A DNA stretch of 64,000 nt from Shewanella basaltis (GCF_023283885.1 NZ_JAKILA010000007.1:104012-168011); one strand, 5' to 3'. Shown: positions 1-9,818, numbered from the stretch's first letter. A program made the numbers and translations. Notes: generated by a model from the letters alone, not told the origin.

Positions 1-1
1 G

Positions 2-76
2 GTACTGACTATTGTTGACCAGACCGAGAAAAAGCATCAAGTGACTGAAGAGAGCTTAGTGACAGCGAAAGAATAA
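2..76 (+). CDS. C-terminal fragment of an unidentified protein
   Basis: An open frame enters from the left edge and stops with TAA at 74-76, giving 24 residues (VLTIVDQTEK then a charged tail ending TAKE). It is followed at once by a hairpin that can act as a terminator, as expected for a true gene end. The fragment is too short to assign a family. Confidence 0.45.
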   Translation, partial: VLTIVDQTEKKHQVTEESLVTAKE

Positions 77-90
77 GTGATTTTTGCATG

Positions 91-124
91 ATATAAAAAG
101 CCGCTCAATGATCTATTGAGCGGC
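91..124 (-). terminator. Rho-independent terminator of fbp, possibly bidirectional
   Basis: A perfect 9-bp inverted repeat, GCCGCTCAA (100-108) and TTGAGCGGC (116-124), has a 7-nt loop. Read on the minus strand it is followed by TTTTTATAT (complement of 91-99), so it fits best as the fbp terminator. It lies between the convergent ends of the left-edge gene and fbp. Confidence 0.8.
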
Positions 125-136
125 GTTACAACCCAT

Positions 137-1129
137 TTAGTCAATCGATGGTTCTTCGCTGTAATCGATACCGTGATAGCTTAAGCAGATATCAACTTCA
201 TTCGCGCTGCCTAGAATGACTGCAACACGCTGGTGGATTTCAGTGGGTTGAATATCCAAAATGGTTTGGTAACCAGTTGAGGCTTTACCGCCAGCTTGCT
301 CCACAAGCAATGCCATGGGATTGGCTTCATACATTAGGCGTAATTTAAAGGGTTTAGCCGGGTTTTTATTGTCTGTTGGGTAGGTAAAAATACCGCCACG
401 GCATAATACGCGGTGCACATCACCCACCATAGCGGCAATCCAACGCATGTTAAAAGACTGCTCACGCGGACCTATTTTACCTAGTAATAAGTCGGCAATG
501 TAAGTTTGCATTGGCGCTTCCCAAAAGCGCTGGTTAGACATGTTAATCGCAAACTCAGCAGTATCTGGCGTGATTTGCACATTGTCGTTAGTCAATAAAA
601 AGGTTTGGCTGTCTGGGTCTAGGGTATAAAACTGCGTACCTTGACCAGTGGTTAAGGCCATCATGGTTGATGGGCCATAAAGCACGTAACCCGCTGCAAC
701 TTGGTTACGTCCAGCCTGTAAAAAGCTTTGTTCGTTAAACTCGCCTGCAGGGGCCGGTAATACCGAAAAAATTGTGCCAACGAGTGAGTTAATGTCGATG
801 TTAGATGAGCCATCTAAGGGATCAAAACTCACTAGGTATTGACCTTGTGCGTTGGCTTCTACAACGTAATCCTCTTCTTCTGAGGCGATGCCGCGCACTG
901 TACTGTCAGCCTTTAAGGTATCTTTAAGCATGTCGTTTGTGATGACATCCAGTTTTTTCTGGGTTTCACCTTGAACGTTTTCTTGCTCTGTTGCGCCTAA
1001 TACCCCCGCTAACGCGCCGTGACGAACAGCACCGCTAATGGCGATTGAGGTTTCTGCTAAGGTAACGAGTAATTGCGTTAATGACGCATTGACTGCTTGA
1101 GCGCTAAGGGTTTGGGCCAAAGTCTGCAT
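137..1129 (-). CDS. fbp: Class I fructose-1,6-bisphosphatase
   Basis: Hydrolyses fructose 1,6-bisphosphate to fructose 6-phosphate in gluconeogenesis, in the cytoplasm. The 330-residue length matches class I FBPase. The metal-binding motif [10 protein letters not shown] is at residues 103-112, preceded by the acidic patch SEEED (83-87) that binds Mg2+. The substrate-site region [14 protein letters not shown] lies in the middle, and the C-terminal [19 protein letters not shown] is the usual phosphatase signature. It starts at an ATG and is transcribed leftward alone, with a terminator just past its stop. No oddities were seen. Confidence 0.97.
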   Translation of the reverse strand: MQTLAQTLSAQAVNASLTQLLVTLAETSIAISGAVRHGALAGVLGATEQENVQGETQKKLDVITNDMLKDTLKADSTVRGIASEEEDYVVEANAQGQYLVSFDPLDGSSNIDINSLVGTIFSVLPAPAGEFNEQSFLQAGRNQVAAGYVLYGPSTMMALTTGQGTQFYTLDPDSQTFLLTNDNVQITPDTAEFAINMSNQRFWEAPMQTYIADLLLGKIGPREQSFNMRWIAAMVGDVHRVLCRGGIFTYPTDNKNPAKPFKLRLMYEANPMALLVEQAGGKASTGYQTILDIQPTEIHQRVAVILGSANEVDICLSYHGIDYSEEPSID

Positions 1130-1303
1130 GATTTTTCCTATGAGATTTTGCGAGGTTAAGGTCGATGTTGTTCATTTTTATCAGTTATCTGTAAATCATA
1201 CCCCACAATGATGTTAATTTCAGCGATTGTTATCCAAGGTTTTGGTTTTGCCGTAAATTCAGGCAAAATGTTGACTGATTGTTTGCCCCAAGGATTCATT
1301 ATA

Positions 1304-3598
1304 ATGACAACAACATGGAAGCAGCATGCTTTAGCAGCAATGACTGTCGCGCCATTATTTTTTATTAGCCAGATTTCTCAAGCCGCACAAGGCAATACCA
1401 TGACTTCATTAACGACCGCGCCGTTAACGGCAATAAAAGGTAATAGCACGCCACTGACGATAGAACGTATTCATGCATCTCCTGCATTGGCGGGGGCGAG
1501 CCCGCGCGGCTTAGCCTTGTCACCTGACGGTAAGCGAGTGACCTATTTATCAAGCCGTGCCGATAATCAACATTTTTATGATTTATGGCAAATGAACATT
1601 GCCACGGGTGAGCGCAGCATCTTGATAAATGCAGAGCTGCTAGCCAGCGGTGAGCTGTCTGATGAAGAAAAAGCCCGCCGCGAACGCCAACGTATCTATG
1701 GCGAAGGGATCATGGAATACTTTTGGTCTGAAAACAGCCAAAGTATTTTAATTCCTGCAGCAGGGCAATTGTATTTATATGATGTTGCCAGCAATAAGGT
1801 GACTGAGCTTAATACAGGAGAGGGCTTTGCCACCGATGCGCGTTTGTCGCCTAAAGGCCACTATGTGTCGTTTGTGCGCGATCAAAACCTGTATGTGCTA
1901 GCTCTCGATACCCAAAAAGTCAGCGCATTAACCACAGATGGTAAAGGCCCTATCAAAAATGCCATGGCAGAGTTTGTTGCCCAGGAAGAAATGGATCGTA
2001 TGACAGGTTATTGGTGGGCGCCCGATGAGTCGGCAATTGCCTTTACCCGTATTGATGAATCGGGTGTGGAGTTAGTGACTCGCAATGAAATTTACGCCGA
2101 TGGCATTAAACTCACCGAGCAACGTTACCCCTATGCAGGCAAAGCGAACGTTGAAATTGCCCTTGGTGTGGTGAGCTTGCAAGATAAAAGCATTAATTGG
2201 ATTGATTTAGGCAAACAAAAAGACATGTATTTACCGCGTGTTGATTGGCTACCCGACAGCAAGTATGTGTCTTTTCAATGGCAAAGTCGTGATCAACAAG
2301 CATTAGACTTGCGGATTGCCGCGGTGAGTCAACCAGAACAAGCTAACACAGTGATTGAAGAGCGCAGTAAGGCGTGGGTAAACCTCAACAATGACCTGCA
2401 TTTTTTAAAACAGCAATCAGCATTCATTTGGGGCTCAGAGCGCGACGGTTTTAATCATCTGTACTTGTTTGACCTACAAGGTAAGCTGCTTAAACAATTA
2501 ACCCAAGGTGATTGGGCTGTTGATGTGCTTGAATTTGTCGATGAGGCCAGTGGTTGGGTGTATTTTAGTGGCCGTAAAGACAGTGTGATAGAGCGTCATT
2601 TATATCGAGTTAATATGAACATAGGCGTTGAGTCAATTGAGCGTATTAGCCAAACCGCTGGCATGCATGATGCTGTTTTTGCCGATAAAAGCCCGGTGTA
2701 TTTAGACTACTTTAATAGCCTACAACAACCGCCACAGATCAGTTTACACAATGACTCGGGTAAATTATTAGCCTGGGTTGAGCAAAACGAAATCAATGAG
2801 ACGCATCCACTCTATGATGTGGCTGGTTTATGGCAAATGCCTGAATTTGGCCAATTAAAAGCAGAAGATGGCCAGCCATTAATGTACCGTTTATTTAAAC
2901 CTGTGCCGTTTGATGCCAATAAAAAGTATCCAGTGGTGGTGCGCGTTTATGGCGGTCCACACGCCCAGTTAGTGGTTAACAGCTGGAGCGAAGCAGACTA
3001 TTTTACTCAGTATTTACTGCAACAAGGCTATGCGGTATTTCAGCTAGATAATCGTGGCTCGGCTCACCGTGGAACTGAATTTGAATATGTGATTTATCAA
3101 AACATGGGTGATGCTGAAGTTAATGACCAAAAAGTGGGTGTGGATTATTTACGCAGCCTGCCTTTTATTGATGCTGAAAACGTGGCGATTTATGGTCACA
3201 GCTACGGCGGCTACATGGCATTGATGAGTCAGTTTAAGGCGCCAGATTATTTTAAAGCGGCTATTTCAGGTGCACCGGTAACCGACTGGCGTTTATACGA
3301 TACCCATTATACCGAGCGTTACATGGGCAACCCAGACACCAATAAACAAGGCTATGATGCCAGCAGCATTTTACCTTATGTAAAAAATTACCAGTCAGGT
3401 TTGCTGATGTACCATGGTATGGCAGATGATAACGTGTTGTTTGAAAACAGCACACGCGTTTATAAAGCATTGCAAGATGAGGGGAAATTATTCCAGATGA
3501 TGGATTACCCAGGGTCTAAGCATTCTATGCGCGGCGAGAAAGTACGTAATCATTTATATAAATCGTTAGCGGCATTTTTAGACCAGCAATTGAAATAA
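1304..3598 (+). CDS. Secreted dipeptidyl peptidase IV family serine protease (S9B)
   Basis: Predicted exported prolyl dipeptidyl aminopeptidase. I choose the ATG at 1304 because AAGGA sits 9 nt upstream and the protein then begins with a clean signal peptide ending near SQAAQ; the upstream in-frame ATG at 1208 has no such support. From 1304 the protein has 764 residues. An N-terminal beta-propeller carries the EE motif (VAQEEMDRMTGYWW) that anchors the substrate amino end in DPP IV enzymes. The C-terminal alpha/beta hydrolase domain carries Ser633 in GHSYGG, Asp708 in ADDNV and His740 in KHSMRG, a complete catalytic triad. It stands alone, convergent with arcA across a shared terminator. Its role is presumably recovery of amino acids from Pro-rich peptides. 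Confidence 0.93.
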   Translation: MTTTWKQHALAAMTVAPLFFISQISQAAQGNTMTSLTTAPLTAIKGNSTPLTIERIHASPALAGASPRGLALSPDGKRVTYLSSRADNQHFYDLWQMNIATGERSILINAELLASGELSDEEKARRERQRIYGEGIMEYFWSENSQSILIPAAGQLYLYDVASNKVTELNTGEGFATDARLSPKGHYVSFVRDQNLYVLALDTQKVSALTTDGKGPIKNAMAEFVAQEEMDRMTGYWWAPDESAIAFTRIDESGVELVTRNEIYADGIKLTEQRYPYAGKANVEIALGVVSLQDKSINWIDLGKQKDMYLPRVDWLPDSKYVSFQWQSRDQQALDLRIAAVSQPEQANTVIEERSKAWVNLNNDLHFLKQQSAFIWGSERDGFNHLYLFDLQGKLLKQLTQGDWAVDVLEFVDEASGWVYFSGRKDSVIERHLYRVNMNIGVESIERISQTAGMHDAVFADKSPVYLDYFNSLQQPPQISLHNDSGKLLAWVEQNEINETHPLYDVAGLWQMPEFGQLKAEDGQPLMYRLFKPVPFDANKKYPVVVRVYGGPHAQLVVNSWSEADYFTQYLLQQGYAVFQLDNRGSAHRGTEFEYVIYQNMGDAEVNDQKVGVDYLRSLPFIDAENVAIYGHSYGGYMALMSQFKAPDYFKAAISGAPVTDWRLYDTHYTERYMGNPDTNKQGYDASSILPYVKNYQSGLLMYHGMADDNVLFENSTRVYKALQDEGKLFQMMDYPGSKHSMRGEKVRNHLYKSLAAFLDQQLK

Positions 3599-3625
3599 TC
3601 ATAAACTAATCGCTAAAAGCGGACA

Positions 3626-3656
3626 TAAAAAAACCAGGTTAATCACCTGGTTTTTT
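3626..3656. terminator. Bidirectional terminator between the DPP IV gene and arcA
   Basis: Inverted repeat AAAAAACCAGGT / ACCTGGTTTTTT around a TAATC loop, with A and T tracts on both sides. It can terminate both convergent genes. Confidence 0.9.
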
Positions 3657-3674
3657 ATTGGGTAACAGCCAAGA

Positions 3675-4391
3675 TTAGTCTTCTAGATCACCACAAAAAC
3701 GATAGCCTTCACCGTGGATAGTGGCGATGATTTCTGGCGTATCAGCTAAGCTTTCAAAATGCTTACGGATACGACGAATTGTGACGTCAACGGTGCGATC
3801 ATGCGGCTTTAACTCACGGCCAGTCATTTTTAATAATAAATCAGCACGGGTTAAAATCTTACCTGGGTTTTCAACAAAGTGAAGCATCGCACGGAACTCA
3901 CTGCGTGGTAGCTTATAAGACTCACCTTGTGGGTTAACTAAAGAACGGCTGTTAATTTCTAAACTCCAGCCATTGAAACGGTAATATTCAACTGAGCCTT
4001 TTTCTTCGCTTTCAGCGACAGCACTGTTAACACGCGTTAGTAGGTTACGCGCACGGATTGTTAATTCACGTGGGTTGAACGGCTTAGTGATGTAGTCATC
4101 AGCGCCAATTTCAAGGCCAAGAATTTTATCAACTTCGTTGTCGCGTCCTGTTAAGAAAATAAGGCCGATGTTATTGATTTCACGTAATTCGCGAGCAAGT
4201 AACAAGCCATTTTTACCGGGTAAGTTAATGTCCATCACCACGAGGTTAATCTTGTTATCTTGCATCGCTTTGTGCATTTCTGCGCCGTCGTTAGCTTCTG
4301 TAACGACATAGCCTTCGGCTTCAAAAATACTGCGTAATGTATTACGGGTTACTGCTTCGTCTTCAACAATCAGAATGTGCGGGTTTTGCAT
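3675..4391 (-). CDS. arcA: Aerobic respiration control response regulator ArcA
   Basis: OmpR/PhoB-class response regulator that reprograms respiratory and carbon genes with redox state. The 238-residue sequence is very close to E. coli ArcA, with PHILIVEDE at the start and the phosphoacceptor Asp54 in [39 protein letters not shown] forms the rest of the receiver, and the winged-helix domain ends [15 protein letters not shown] and [15 protein letters not shown]. No sensor kinase gene is adjacent. In Shewanella the receiver is fed by a split ArcS/HptA system (established knowledge, not visible here). A long upstream non-coding region may hold the promoter and autoregulatory sites. Confidence 0.97.
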   Translation of the reverse strand: MQNPHILIVEDEAVTRNTLRSIFEAEGYVVTEANDGAEMHKAMQDNKINLVVMDINLPGKNGLLLARELREINNIGLIFLTGRDNEVDKILGLEIGADDYITKPFNPRELTIRARNLLTRVNSAVAESEEKGSVEYYRFNGWSLEINSRSLVNPQGESYKLPRSEFRAMLHFVENPGKILTRADLLLKMTGRELKPHDRTVDVTIRRIRKHFESLADTPEIIATIHGEGYRFCGDLED

Positions 4392-5075
4392 GATATTTAC
4401 CTAATTTAATAAAATTTGACTCTAGCGATAGGCTAGTTAAGTTGTAATCGCGTATTCAATTAACGCTAATACTCCAGTATTTTTTGTGGTGTTTATCTAT
4501 GTCTGCCCTGAATAAAACACTCTTATGAACTCGTATAATGTAACGCTAATAGATGGTTACTGAGTTGTCTTGCGTATATTTAACGCTCATTACGCAGTGC
4601 AATGTATCGCTGCATAATAAGAAAAAGTTTTGCCAACTGGCTTACTACTATGAATACGTTTTATTGAGATAGTTCCATTTGTTGCAAACTTATTTATACG
4701 TATTCGGATTTACCCCTTAGTTTTATCAAATGTAGAACATAAAACGTTCAGGTGTAAACTAAGTACACAAAATTGTGATTAATTACCAATAAAAGCGTTT
4801 TAAACACTAACGCTTAATACATTGAGTGAGCAATGTTATCGGTTTCACTACAGTGCTTTAATAGTAGGTGATGTTATTGTACTCGTTTTAGGCATTTGTT
4901 AACAAATTAAATGTTAAAAAATTAATATAACAGTCAGGCATATGAAAGATTGATGTACTTAACAGTATAATGTTAAAAGAAAAATAAATATTATACTTGC
5001 GACTGATATCACAAACCTTTAAGAATCCATAAGGCTCTGCTAAACTGATTTTGGCTTAATTGACGAATTAAAACT
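4392..5075. promoter_or_regulatory. Long AT-rich intergenic region between divergent arcA and DUF3293 genes
   Basis: 684 bp without a credible gene on either strand. It must hold the promoters of arcA (leftward) and of the gene at 5076 (rightward). A sequence resembling part of the ArcA-P consensus, ATTAAATGTTA (4906-4916) preceded by GTTAACAA, occurs about 160 bp before 5076. Nothing else specific was recognised. Confidence 0.4.
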
Positions 5076-5516
5076 ATGGAAAATGTTATAGATACATTGT
5101 GGCATGAGTATCAAAGTACTCAATTTTTATTCACTCAGCGTCTTTCATGTGATTTCCCGTTTGCTATTATTACCGCCCACAACCCCAGTGGCTTATTGCT
5201 CTCTCCTAGCCAAAATCGATTACTTGACCGCCAACTTCAATCTAAAATCCAGCAATATAATAGTCCATACCGTGCACTGGTTGGTGCGGCCCCCGATTTG
5301 TCGCACATGGAAAAAAGCTGGGCAGTATTTATTGATAAAGAACAGGCGCTTGAGCTCGGGCGTGAGTTTAACCAACATGCGATCTACTACGTAAAACAGG
5401 GGATGCTATCACTGGTTGCCTGTAACGATGCGATAATGCCAGAGGTGGATATGGGGGTCTTTAATCATCGTTTACATCTAGTGAATGAGTTACCCGATAT
5501 TTCTTCTCCAAAATAA
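5076..5516 (+). CDS. DUF3293 family protein
   Basis: A 146-residue cytoplasmic protein of unknown function. It shows the DUF3293 pattern: an IITAHNPSG motif near residue 31, a conserved N....L...L stretch (QNRLLDRQLQ), a central GAAPDLSHMEKSW and a GREFNQHAIYYV segment. There are no membrane segments. It lies alone between the arcA promoter region and the lysine riboswitch. The assignment rests on motif recognition by eye and no reaction is known. Confidence 0.75.
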   Translation: MENVIDTLWHEYQSTQFLFTQRLSCDFPFAIITAHNPSGLLLSPSQNRLLDRQLQSKIQQYNSPYRALVGAAPDLSHMEKSWAVFIDKEQALELGREFNQHAIYYVKQGMLSLVACNDAIMPEVDMGVFNHRLHLVNELPDISSPK

Positions 5517-5785
5517 ACATTACATTGCCTGGGTTGTCTTACTAATCATTGATCAAAATTGTGCGACAATTATTGTTTATTGTCTCATTTTTTGTTGTGA
5601 TTTTAATTGTAATGGCATGTTTGCCACTATTTTTCATGATATCGAACATTGCCTAAGCTTAAATTGAGCCCAGTGTGCAACCTTGGTATTGAAGACAATT
5701 ATCCTTATTAAGATGAATAAATTTAAAATAGTGTATTTTTACAACGATTGTTGATTGACTTGTTAGTAGGTTTGTTGCTATTTTT

Positions 5786-5950
5786 CAGGTCCCTCCTTCG
5801 GGAGGCACAGAAGAGGAGCGCTAACTAGGTAGTAAGTTTGAGGATGCCAGTCCAATGACAGCTTACGAGGGAGATTAGCGCCGAGGTATCACATTGTGCG
5901 GCACACATTGATATCGGTCGATTAGGCTGAATCCTAACGATTGTCACCTG
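5786..5950 (+). promoter_or_regulatory. Lysine riboswitch (L-box) upstream of lysC
   Basis: The stretch has the core features of the lysine aptamer. A closing stem CAGGT (5786-5790) pairs with ACCTG (5946-5950). Between them are AGAGGAGCGC, AGTAAGTTTGAGGATG, GGGAGATTAGCGCCGAGG and a pair GATTAGG...CCTAACGATTG forming a late arm. The conserved GCGCCGAGG core is present. An additional small hairpin CCTCC-TTCG-GGAGG sits just inside the 5' end. The 160 nt after it, up to the lysC ATG at 6112, form the expression platform and contain two further short hairpins (about 5989-6003 and 6000-6018). I cannot tell whether control is by termination or by blocking the ribosome binding site. Bound lysine should turn lysC off. 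Confidence 0.85.
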
Positions 5951-6111
5951 TTTTTTTGGTGGAGAGCTTCTGGTGATGATTGCTGTTTCCCTTCTTTAAG
6001 GGTGCGTTATCTTAGCACCAGGCTCTTCGAACGTAGTGTGTTCGGAGCGTATATCATGTTAGTAAATCACGTTTTATTTTATTGTCTTTCGCAAAGCGCG
6101 GAGGCACTTGT

Positions 6112-7491
6112 ATGAGCCTAGTTTCTCAAAATACCCATTCTGACTTAGTCGTTGCCAAATTTGGCGGTACTTCAGTTGCTGATTATGCATCTATGAGCCG
6201 TTGTGCTGACATTGTGTTAGCCAATCCTGCAACGCGTTTAGTTGTGGTTAGCGCTTCAAGTGGTGTGACTAATCTATTGGTGGAATTGACCCAGGCTAAT
6301 GTCAATGATGAGCGCCGTTTGACACTGTTAAAGCAAATCGCGCAAATACAATACGCTATTTTAGATGAGCTGGGTCGTCCGCAAGATGTGGCAGCAAGCA
6401 TTGATAAAATTCTTAGCCGTATGTCAGTGTTAAGTGAGTCGTTAGAACTTGATCGTAGCAAGGCCATCATGGATGAATTGCTCTCTACCGGTGAGCAATG
6501 TTCCTCGATTTTATTTTCTGCGGTTATCCGCGAAAAAGGCACTGCGTCAGATCATTTTGATGTGCGCCAGGTTTTGCGTACCGACAGTCATTTTGGCCGA
6601 GCTGAACCACACGTTGAAGCCATTGCTTCATTGTCGGGTGATTTTTTAAAGCCACTGTTAACTAAGTATATTATTGTGACTCAAGGTTTTATAGGTGCAG
6701 ACCAAGATGGCCGTACGACAACACTTGGGCGTGGTGGTAGTGACTATTCAGCAGCCTTGCTTGCAGAAGCATTGAATGCCAGCGCAGTAGAAATTTGGAC
6801 TGACGTTGCTGGTATCTATACTACCGATCCAAGATTGGCCCCTAACGCACGCCCAATTGCTGAAATCAGTTTTAACGAAGCCGCTGAAATGGCAACCTTT
6901 GGCGCTAAAGTGTTACACCCTGCAACTATTTTACCTGCGGTAAGGCAAAAAATTCAGGTGTTTGTGGGCTCAAGTAAAGCCCCTGAAATGGGCGGAACTT
7001 GGATCCGTCATCAAGTTGAAGACACCCCTGTTTATCGTGCTGTTGCCCTGCGTCGTGATCAAACATTATTAAATTTACACAGTTTGCAAATGCTCCATGC
7101 CCAAGGCTTTTTAGCCGAAACCTTTGCAACCCTGGCACGTCATAAAATATCAGTTGATTTAATCACGACATCAGAAGTGAACGTGTCGCTGACTTTAGAT
7201 AAAACCGGTTCAGATTCAAGTGGACAGGGCTTATTGAGCGAGTCATTACTGCAAGAGTTATCGCAACATTGTCGCGTACGAGTTGAAGATAACTTAGCCC
7301 TTATTGCGATTATTGGTAATCGCATTGCATCTACAGCCGGTATTTGTAGCCGGGTATTTAAAGTGCTTGAAAACCATAACGTACGCATGATTTGCCAGGG
7401 TGCCAGCCCACACAATTTATGCGTGTTGGTGTCAGAGTCAGAAGCGGCGCAAGTGGTGAATGCTTTGCATCAAAATCTGTTTGAGTCGTAA
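6112..7491 (+). CDS. lysC: Lysine-sensitive aspartate kinase (aspartokinase III type)
   Basis: Phosphorylates L-aspartate, the first step toward lysine, threonine and methionine. I choose the ATG at 6112 because GCGGAGGC lies just upstream; an in-frame TTG at 6082 would put the Shine-Dalgarno inside the gene. From 6112 it has 459 residues, close to E. coli LysC (449). KFGGTSVADYASM (16-28) is the kinase signature, FIGADQDGRTTTLGRGGSDYSAALLA binds nucleotide and aspartate, and the C-terminal third has two ACT domains with TSEVNVSLTLD. It is monofunctional, with no homoserine dehydrogenase part. It is controlled by the preceding lysine riboswitch and is only 3 nt from the next gene, so the two are co-transcribed. 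Confidence 0.95.
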   Translation: MSLVSQNTHSDLVVAKFGGTSVADYASMSRCADIVLANPATRLVVVSASSGVTNLLVELTQANVNDERRLTLLKQIAQIQYAILDELGRPQDVAASIDKILSRMSVLSESLELDRSKAIMDELLSTGEQCSSILFSAVIREKGTASDHFDVRQVLRTDSHFGRAEPHVEAIASLSGDFLKPLLTKYIIVTQGFIGADQDGRTTTLGRGGSDYSAALLAEALNASAVEIWTDVAGIYTTDPRLAPNARPIAEISFNEAAEMATFGAKVLHPATILPAVRQKIQVFVGSSKAPEMGGTWIRHQVEDTPVYRAVALRRDQTLLNLHSLQMLHAQGFLAETFATLARHKISVDLITTSEVNVSLTLDKTGSDSSGQGLLSESLLQELSQHCRVRVEDNLALIAIIGNRIASTAGICSRVFKVLENHNVRMICQGASPHNLCVLVSESEAAQVVNALHQNLFES

Positions 7492-7494
7492 TTG

Positions 7495-8604
7495 ATGAGC
7501 AAAGTAACACAATCCACTATTCAAGTAGGTGAGCTTGCCACGGGGCAAGCTCTCACCATTCCGCTTTATGATATTAAAGGCACTGATAGTGCGGCACCAA
7601 GCGTGTATATTCAGGCTAATGTGCATGGCGCAGAGGTGCAAGGTAACGCAGTGATTTATCAGCTGATGAACCTGCTTGAAGGTTACGATGTCCTTGGTGA
7701 TATTCGCTTTGCTCCTTTGGCTAATCCTCTGGGGATTAATCAAAAAAGTGGCGAATTTACTTTAGGGCGATTCGATCCTATCACTGGCGTAAATTGGAAC
7801 CGTGAATACTTTGACCACAATATCGATTTAGCCACCTGGTATGCCGAGCATCAACATTTAGCAGATGATGTTTTGTTTCAAGCATACCGAGCGACGTTAA
7901 TTGAGTCTTGCCAAGCAAGGTTAAAGCAACCTTTTGGCATCACCACAGGGCATAGGCTAGCAGTTAGCTTGCAGTCTATGGCTCATAAGGCAGACATTGT
8001 ACTGGATTTACATACCGGCCCTAAGTCGTGTAAGCATTTATATTGCCCTGAGTATGACATTGATGCTGCGCGTTTTTTCTCTATTCCTTACACCTTAGTT
8101 ATACCTAATAGCTTTGGCGGGGCAATGGACGAGGCGGCATTTTGTCCTTGGTGGCAATTGTCTGATTTTGCGGCAAAACAAGGGCGGGTATTTGCTGTGC
8201 CGGTGTCAGCTTTTACGCTGGAGTTAGCGAGCCAAGAGCGGATTGATTTGGCTGATGCGTTAATCGATGCAAAAGGCATTTTGGCCTATTTAAGCCACCG
8301 AGGTGTGATCCGTGAAAAAGTCGAGCCAGCTGATATGGCGCGCTTTGGTTGTTATTTGAAAGATTATAAAAAGTTTCATGCACCTAAAGCGGGGTTAATT
8401 GAATATTGCGCAGCGGTTGGCCAGCCACTTAATGCCGGTCAGCCGTTAGTGAATATATTGCGTATGGACTTATATGGCACAGATGATGCGCATCAAGTGA
8501 TTAGCTTACCAATGGATTGCGTGCCTATTTTGCATTTTGCCTCGGCATCGGTACACCAAGGCACTGAGTTGTATAAGGTCATGACCAATGTGTTTAGGTT
8601 ATAG
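7495..8604 (+). CDS. Succinylglutamate desuccinylase/aspartoacylase family zinc hydrolase
   Basis: An M14-fold deacylase of 369 residues, starting at ATG 7495 three bases after the lysC stop. The zinc ligands are visible as NVHGAEVQG (His44, Glu47) and DLHTG (His173), with a later TLELAS segment that may supply the catalytic Glu. These proteins remove acyl groups from N-acyl amino acids or similar substrates; the substrate here is unknown. Its place in a lysine-riboswitch operon suggests a role in lysine or N-acyl-lysine/diaminopimelate metabolism, which is inference. A strong terminator follows. It is distinct from AstE in length, and no arginine-catabolism genes are near. Confidence 0.85.
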   Translation: MSKVTQSTIQVGELATGQALTIPLYDIKGTDSAAPSVYIQANVHGAEVQGNAVIYQLMNLLEGYDVLGDIRFAPLANPLGINQKSGEFTLGRFDPITGVNWNREYFDHNIDLATWYAEHQHLADDVLFQAYRATLIESCQARLKQPFGITTGHRLAVSLQSMAHKADIVLDLHTGPKSCKHLYCPEYDIDAARFFSIPYTLVIPNSFGGAMDEAAFCPWWQLSDFAAKQGRVFAVPVSAFTLELASQERIDLADALIDAKGILAYLSHRGVIREKVEPADMARFGCYLKDYKKFHAPKAGLIEYCAAVGQPLNAGQPLVNILRMDLYGTDDAHQVISLPMDCVPILHFASASVHQGTELYKVMTNVFRL

Positions 8605-8615
8605 ACGAGCCCAAT

Positions 8616-8645
8616 AAAAACGCCTGCAAGTTTGCAGGCGTTTTT
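8616..8645. terminator. Bidirectional terminator after the lysC operon
   Basis: CGCCTGCAA (8621-8629) pairs with TTGCAGGCG (8632-8640), flanked by AAAAA and TTTTT. It can serve both the lysC operon and the convergent M50 protease gene. Confidence 0.9.
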
Positions 8646-8675
8646 ATGTGTGGTGGCATGGCCTTGAATAGCAGT

Positions 8676-9818
8676 TTAACTACCAAGGATCTGCAGCGGG
8701 ATCGCTAACATGTCATCACCAGAACTTGCAAAGTACCAAATAATCCCGACCAAACCAGCAACGGTTAATAAATACCACACAGTTGAGAAAATTTGCCCAT
8801 ATCGGTCCAGCGGCAGTAAGTGGCTTTGATGGCGACTGCGCCATTCAAAAACGATTTCAACACTGCCTATCAGCAATAAAAATCCGAGTAAAGCAAGGCC
8901 TAGACTGTAGCTAATAAACACCCCAGCAGCGGCACCTAAAATACAGGCAACTAGGCCGACCATGCTGTTCATTGAAAAACTGATGCTCTTTAAAATGTGC
9001 CCACCATCAAGTGGTAGAATGGGCAATAAATTAAACAGGTTGAGCAGCGCGTTAAAGCTTGCAAGGCCAGCAAAAAAGACATTACCGGTAATCCAGTACA
9101 GACCTAAGCTGATGATAGATAAAATCAGCCCAAATGAGGGCCCCATAATGGAGATATAGACATCTTGCCAACGGGTGTTAATTCGTTCATCGCTCAAGGC
9201 CAAGCCGCCCACAAAGGGGATGAGATAAATGCCTTTGGTCTTCATACCAAAGTGTTTCATTGCTCTAATATGGCCATATTCATGGAAAACTAAACAACCG
9301 ATAAGTGCCAAAGCAAACTCTAACGAGAATAGCCATGAGTATGCGGCAACGCTGGCACCAGCAAACAACACTTTAATGACTTTAGCACTTTTAAGTAGTT
9401 TAAAACCTAGCGAGGCTAAGCCAACAATACTGATTTTTTGTGTTTTGGCGACAGGCACTTCGGGGGTTTGTTGCTCAATGTCACGCACAGTGCGATGGCC
9501 TTGAGTAATTTGCTCGTCATCAATTAGCAAACAATAGTCGAGTTGAAAGGGTTGCCAATTAACATCTACCTCTAGGCGAATGGGGATAGATTGGGTTAAT
9601 GGGTGTTCAGCTATGTCTACATTATCGGAATCCTGCTTAATGGGTGAGTGAACCGATTGTTGTGTGAGTGTGAACGAGTGTATATGAAAGGCTTGGTCGC
9701 TCACACTGGCTGACTTTTGCGACACGAGTTGATTGTCCCAATATAACTGCTGCCACCCGGCAATCGAGCCTTCTAGGCGTAAACGTTTACCAAGACATTC
9801 AATATTAAGTAATTCCAT
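8676..9818 (-). CDS. M50 family site-2-type membrane metalloprotease
   Basis: Integral membrane zinc protease of 380 residues. Residues 1-125 form a soluble, non-hydrophobic region of unknown fold. From about 145 onward there are six or so hydrophobic segments. The zinc motif HEYGH is at 179-183 and the second site-2 motif NLLPILPLDGGH is at 263-274 with Asp271 as third ligand. The family cleaves substrates within or next to the membrane. The short C-terminal part and lack of a PDZ domain separate it from RseP. No partner is evident from its neighbours; it is convergent with the lysC operon. The substrate cannot be predicted. Confidence 0.88.
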   Translation of the reverse strand: MELLNIECLGKRLRLEGSIAGWQQLYWDNQLVSQKSASVSDQAFHIHSFTLTQQSVHSPIKQDSDNVDIAEHPLTQSIPIRLEVDVNWQPFQLDYCLLIDDEQITQGHRTVRDIEQQTPEVPVAKTQKISIVGLASLGFKLLKSAKVIKVLFAGASVAAYSWLFSLEFALALIGCLVFHEYGHIRAMKHFGMKTKGIYLIPFVGGLALSDERINTRWQDVYISIMGPSFGLILSIISLGLYWITGNVFFAGLASFNALLNLFNLLPILPLDGGHILKSISFSMNSMVGLVACILGAAAGVFISYSLGLALLGFLLLIGSVEIVFEWRSRHQSHLLPLDRYGQIFSTVWYLLTVAGLVGIIWYFASSGDDMLAIPLQILGS

